48,357 nucleotides of DNA, taken from contig SGZL01000006.1 of the NCBI GenBank assembly GCA_004213955.1, positions 1 through 48,357 on the forward strand, in the 5' to 3' direction. Below the pieces are notes generated by a model, which was not told the DNA's origin, made no database searches, and worked only from the letters and a program-made list of their open reading frames with translations. A program made the position numbers and the translations under genes. Shown here piece by piece: positions 44,913 through 48,357 of the stretch (position 1 is its first letter; each line of letters opens with the position of its first letter). The stretch comes from Gammaproteobacteria bacterium (GTDB taxonomy: Bacteria > Pseudomonadota > Gammaproteobacteria > Magnimaribacterales > AG-339-G14).

Positions 44913-46166
44913 ATGAATTATAAAAAATACTTTGCAGACGAACTAACGTCGCTCAAATCTCAAGGTCTTTACAGAAAATTCAGACAAATCAACCGAAACC
45001 AAGTTAATTTCCCAAAAGCGACTGAACGTTTTGAAGGAAAAGAAAGAGCAGTCGAAGTTTGGTGCAGCAATGATTATTTAAATTTGAGTCAACACCCTGT
45101 TGTGATTCTTGAATCAATAAAAGTAATTAAAGAATTAGGCACGGGTTCTGGGGGGACAAGGAATATATCTGGAACTTCTTCTTACCATGCTGATTTAGAG
45201 CAAAATTTAGCTGAATTACATAATAAGGAAGCCAGTCTTCTCTTTCCTTCAGCTTATACGGCTAATCAATCTACTTTATGGACTTTATGTAAGAAGCTTC
45301 AAGGTTGCGAGGTCTATTCAGACGAACTAAATCACGCTTCAATGATTCAAGGAATTAAAAATGCTAACGTTACTACTCATGTTTTTAAGCATAATGACGT
45401 CGAACATTTGGAGGAACTCTTAAAAACTTCAAATGCAAATACTCCAAAATTAATTGTTTTCGAATCACTTTACTCGATGGAAGGTTTGCGCTCTCCAATT
45501 AAGCAAATTGTAAATTTAGCAAAAAAATATAACGCTTTAACTTATTTAGATGAGGTACATTCAGTTGGTTTATATGGTCCCGAAGGCAGAGGTATAGCTG
45601 CTGAATTAGAAGTATCTAATGATATAGATATTATCAATGGAACTTTATCTAAAGCTTTCGGTCAGATGGGGGGCTACATATCTGCAAACAAAGATATAAT
45701 AGATTTTATAAGAAGTTTCGCTCCAGGTTTTATTTTTACTTCTTCTGCAAACCCAAGCATTGCTGCCGCGTCCATTCAAGCTATTAAAATAGCCAAAAGA
45801 GCAGACATTTTAAGAGAGAATATTAAAATAAATTCAAATTTAATTAGAGAAGGTTTAGCTGAATACAACATACCTTTCCTTAAAAATGACAGTCATATCG
45901 TCCCTATTCATCTATACGAACCTGAACTTTGTAAAAAAGCTGCAAACACTCTTATTGAAGAACATGGAATTTACATTCAACCGATATTTTATCCGACAGT
46001 TCCTAAGGGAGATGAAAGATTCAGAGTAACCATAACTCCTAAACATTCTGCCTCAGATGTTCAAAGCTTTGTTGAATCTCTTAATAAAGTATGGTCTGAA
46101 TTAGATCTCAAACGCTCTGATAAAACAGCTGAAAAAGAGCCTAAAAAGGTTTCTAAAATTTACTAA
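44913..46166 (+). CDS. hemA: 5-aminolevulinate synthase (Shemin pathway)
   Basis: ALAS condenses glycine and succinyl-CoA to 5-aminolevulinate with PLP. The 417-residue protein matches alphaproteobacterial ALAS throughout: GLYRKFRQINRNQVNFPKAT, VWCSNDYLNLSQHPVV, GTGSGGTRNISGTSSYHADLE, SDELNHASMIQGI, YLDEVHSVGLYG, PLP Lys247 in NGTLSKAFGQMGGY, and the ALAS-specific SHIVPIHLYEPELCKKA and HGIYIQPIFYPTVPKGDERFR. The last two separate it from BioF and Kbl. A lysine-rich tail (about 15 residues) follows the catalytic domain. It is divergent from hemC. ALAS is uncommon in Gammaproteobacteria; the name hemA is also used for the unrelated glutamyl-tRNA reductase. Confidence 0.95.
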   Translation: MNYKKYFADELTSLKSQGLYRKFRQINRNQVNFPKATERFEGKERAVEVWCSNDYLNLSQHPVVILESIKVIKELGTGSGGTRNISGTSSYHADLEQNLAELHNKEASLLFPSAYTANQSTLWTLCKKLQGCEVYSDELNHASMIQGIKNANVTTHVFKHNDVEHLEELLKTSNANTPKLIVFESLYSMEGLRSPIKQIVNLAKKYNALTYLDEVHSVGLYGPEGRGIAAELEVSNDIDIINGTLSKAFGQMGGYISANKDIIDFIRSFAPGFIFTSSANPSIAAASIQAIKIAKRADILRENIKINSNLIREGLAEYNIPFLKNDSHIVPIHLYEPELCKKAANTLIEEHGIYIQPIFYPTVPKGDERFRVTITPKHSASDVQSFVESLNKVWSELDLKRSDKTAEKEPKKVSKIY

Positions 46167-46183
46167 TTTTAAAGGAAGAACTC

Positions 46184-46207
46184 AGGATCTCTGCCAACCT
46201 GGGTCCT
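46184..46207 (+). terminator. Weak hairpin after hemA
   Basis: AGGATC and GGTCCT can pair (one GU) around a 12-base loop, followed by TAATTTAATTT. It lies 18 bases after the hemA stop in the 127-base convergent spacer. A smaller hairpin (TTGAG, loop GGTA, CTCAA) at 46270-46283 lies nearer the receptor stop. Neither is a strong terminator. Confidence 0.25.
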
Positions 46208-46293
46208 AATTTAATTTGCGTATTTATGGTGAGTTTATAAGAATAATAAATGTAAGTTCTATTATTTAATTGAGGGTACTCAAATCAAAATCC

Positions 46294-48357
46294 TCAGAAA
46301 GTCCTCCTAATTGAGAAATTAGCATTAACCTCTTCTCCAACTGACGCTTGATGCGTTGAGTGTGAGTGAGGGAAATACGTTTCATCTGTGAGGTTTTCTA
46401 TATTCATTTGTAACATTAAATCATCAGCAATTTGATAATACGCTGCTACATCAACTCTTGTGAAACTTGGCAAGTAAGGAGTTGCAGAAGTTCCCATTTG
46501 CTGATCGCCTTGAGAAGTTACGCCAAATCCAATACCGAATTTATCGTTAACCTGATAATTAGCGAACGCAGAAAATTGGTAATCTGGAATCTCTTTATTC
46601 TGAGCAACAGTATCTCCTTCAAAATCAGCGTAACTCATTGTCAGTTCTAGTTGATCTGAAATTCTTCCTACTAACTCAATTTCTATACCGTCTACGTTTT
46701 GATTTACAACTGCTTGTTGTTCAGCAACGCCACCAACTGTAACTGCCTGCATAGCTGTTCTTTCCGCATCAAAATATGCAGCAGTCAAAAATAGCTCTTC
46801 AGAAATAGCCCATTTCAATCCTATCTCAGTATTTTCTGTCTCACTGGCATCAAGAACTGCGCCTAAAGTAGAGTTGTTGGACATTGCCTTGTATTGCTCT
46901 CCGGCGACAGGTGCAAAGGTATTGCTGTAACTAGCATAAATTGAAACATTGTCCTGTGGTTTAAAAATAATACCAGCTCTAGGAGAAACTAAATCCTCTC
47001 CTTTAGTAACAGTAGCTTCAGAACCAGGTTTAAGATTAACTACTGTAATTTCGTAATCATCGTATCTTGCGCCAAGAAGAATCTTCAAGTTATCAGAAAC
47101 ATCTATTTGATCTTGAAGGAAGAAAGAAGTAACTTCAAATTCTGTAGTAGTACTATTGTTAAGACTAGAAGTGAAATCCAAGGTGACAGTTGAACCAGCT
47201 TCATCTCTATTAAAGATACCTGCTCTCATGTCAGCAATTGAAAAAGTTTCTCTGTCATTTTTACCTGCTTGTGAACTATCTGCTGCGAATATACCTGCAG
47301 CATCATTAGCTAAAGGTAAAGCTCCAGCATTAGTGAAATACGTGTTGTATCGAAAGTTTTTGTTATCAGTATCAACTACTTCAACACCAAATAAAATAGT
47401 GTGCGTAGCAGAAACTAATTCAAGTTCGTTTACAAAGTTAGCTGAAATAATTAAATTTTCTCTTGTCGTAGGATCTCGGTATCCATCCAAAGCTACTTCT
47501 TGAGCAGTTTCATCATAACCAGCGACATAAAGATTTTGATACATTTTTTCAAATTCATTATTTGTAACAGAAAAAATAGCTTTTGAAGTATCTGAGATGT
47601 CTCTAGTAATGGTAGCTCTTAATATGTCAGCAGTTAAAGTTTGAGTATTAAGTTCTGGATGTCCGAAAACGATATCGGCTAAAGCCTCTACTGGCTCTCC
47701 ATTAGAACCTGTAGGTATACCTCGGTCAATAAATCTTTGGTGATCAGCATATTCATAAGAAACATCCAATACGGTGTTATCACTCATTTTAACTTTTAAA
47801 GTCGGATTAAATCCTGCTCGATCTCCGTCGTAATAAGATCGGTGATTGTTAAGGTAATCACGATGCGCCATGATTCTTAAAGACCTTTCTTCATTAATTG
47901 AAATGTTGTAATCCGCAACGAAATCATAAGCACCGAAGGTGTTTGAACCGATTGAGAATGAACCAAAGGTTTCTCCTAAGACACCTTTTTTAGAAACTCT
48001 GTTAATTACTCCACCAGTTCCGCCCCTTCCAAATAATAAAGCATTAGGACCTCTTAAGATCTCTACTTGCTCTACGTTATAAAGAGAACGGTAATATTGA
48101 ACATCGTCTCTAACACCGTCTTGAAAAAAGTCAGCTGTTGATCTATTGCCTCGAAAAACAATTGCATCTCTATGGCCTTCTCCCTGAGAAGTACTTACAC
48201 CTGGAGTGTATCTAACTAGGTCTCCTAATTGTTGATATCCTTGTCTGGCAATTTCATCGTCAGTGATAATTGATACAGAAACAGGTACATTAATAATCGG
48301 CACTGGAGTTTTAAGTGCATTGACTTGGTCAGAATAAAGAACATTACCTCTTACAGT
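46294..48357 (-). CDS. TonB-dependent siderophore-type outer membrane receptor (N-terminus beyond window)
   Basis: The frame stays open to the window edge, giving 687 residues; a GTG at 48303 is internal, because the upstream TVRGNVLYSDQVNALKTP is typical plug-domain sequence. The plug has PIINVPVSVSIITDDEIARQ, LGDLVRYTPGV, IVFRGNRSTADFFQDGVRDD and VEQVEILRGPNALLFGRGGTGGVINRV, all hallmarks of the catecholate (Fiu-like) siderophore-receptor group. A 22-strand-type barrel follows and ends with NLTDETYFPH...SIRRTF, whose terminal Phe is the BAM recognition residue. The TonB box and signal peptide are outside the window. It converges on hemA across 127 bases. Confidence 0.93.
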   Translation of the reverse strand, partial: TVRGNVLYSDQVNALKTPVPIINVPVSVSIITDDEIARQGYQQLGDLVRYTPGVSTSQGEGHRDAIVFRGNRSTADFFQDGVRDDVQYYRSLYNVEQVEILRGPNALLFGRGGTGGVINRVSKKGVLGETFGSFSIGSNTFGAYDFVADYNISINEERSLRIMAHRDYLNNHRSYYDGDRAGFNPTLKVKMSDNTVLDVSYEYADHQRFIDRGIPTGSNGEPVEALADIVFGHPELNTQTLTADILRATITRDISDTSKAIFSVTNNEFEKMYQNLYVAGYDETAQEVALDGYRDPTTRENLIISANFVNELELVSATHTILFGVEVVDTDNKNFRYNTYFTNAGALPLANDAAGIFAADSSQAGKNDRETFSIADMRAGIFNRDEAGSTVTLDFTSSLNNSTTTEFEVTSFFLQDQIDVSDNLKILLGARYDDYEITVVNLKPGSEATVTKGEDLVSPRAGIIFKPQDNVSIYASYSNTFAPVAGEQYKAMSNNSTLGAVLDASETENTEIGLKWAISEELFLTAAYFDAERTAMQAVTVGGVAEQQAVVNQNVDGIEIELVGRISDQLELTMSYADFEGDTVAQNKEIPDYQFSAFANYQVNDKFGIGFGVTSQGDQQMGTSATPYLPSFTRVDVAAYYQIADDLMLQMNIENLTDETYFPHSHSTHQASVGEEVNANFSIRRTF

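Noticed and set aside
44913-46166. BioF (8-amino-7-oxononanoate synthase) or Kbl as the identity of this gene
   Set aside because: These share the PLP core, but the SHIVPIH...CKKA and GIYIQPIFYPTVPKGDERFR segments, the N-terminal GLYRKF and the heme context are specific to 5-aminolevulinate synthase.
48301-48303. GTG as the start of the TonB-dependent receptor
   Set aside because: The frame stays open upstream to the window edge and reads typical plug-domain sequence; a signal peptide is also needed and must lie beyond the window.

Overview
The window is a compact, AT-rich bacterial chromosome segment. It has no rRNA, no recognisable tRNA, no insertion sequence, no CRISPR and no phage genes. 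Gene content and order are gammaproteobacterial: zapA / 6S RNA / fau with pepP and an FAD hydroxylase beside it, leuS-lptE-holA facing the dacA-mltB-rodA-mrdA-rsfS-nadD-proA cell-shape cluster, and coaBC-dut with rpmB-rpmG. The low GC, very short spacers, overlapping genes and a TonB-dependent receptor suggest a streamlined marine lineage such as SAR86. That placement is inference; no rRNA is present to confirm it.

Layout. 1-3798 (minus): ilvB-ilvN-ilvC, followed by a homocysteine S-methyltransferase that runs off the left edge. 3865-8778: rluD, bamD, a DUF4399 protein, a flavin reductase, rsmD, rho, trxA. 8817-15651: ilvD, then a plus-strand run of a DsbD-alpha-only protein, aroQ, accB, accC, leuS. 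15648-25098: lptE-holA converging on the minus-strand peptidoglycan operon dat-dacA-mltB-rodA-mrdA-rsfS-nadD-proA. 25151-29059: dedA, an acyl-CoA synthetase, dut, coaBC. 29137-32864 (plus): rpmB, rpmG, maf, lnt, an L,D-transpeptidase-like lipoprotein and an exported glutathione peroxidase. 32859-38841: rpiA, ilvA, fau, 6S RNA, zapA, a short coiled-coil protein, pepP and a UbiH/UbiI-family hydroxylase. 38844-46166: a heme cluster. 46294-48357 (minus): a TonB-dependent siderophore-type receptor that runs off the right edge.

The most notable region is the heme cluster. A minus-strand operon hemC(D)-hemB-hemE-hemH-hemF-hemJ plus a small unknown gene lies divergent from a 5-aminolevulinate synthase gene (Shemin pathway). 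Together they encode every step from glycine and succinyl-CoA to protoheme in about 7.3 kb. This is unusual for Gammaproteobacteria, which normally make ALA from glutamyl-tRNA and scatter their hem genes. HemC carries a divergent C-terminal HemD-like region, and HemF looks alphaproteobacterial, so the cluster may be of mixed ancestry.

Other points of interest are a DsbD reduced to its N-terminal domain, a dUTPase with an obligatory hydrophobic N-terminal extension, a 6S RNA with an alternative 5' hairpin, and convergent genes whose ends overlap without room for terminators. No gene-free stretch exceeds 300 bases. The longest is 35666-35865, which holds 6S RNA. Promoter calls are by eye in AT-rich DNA and are tentative.
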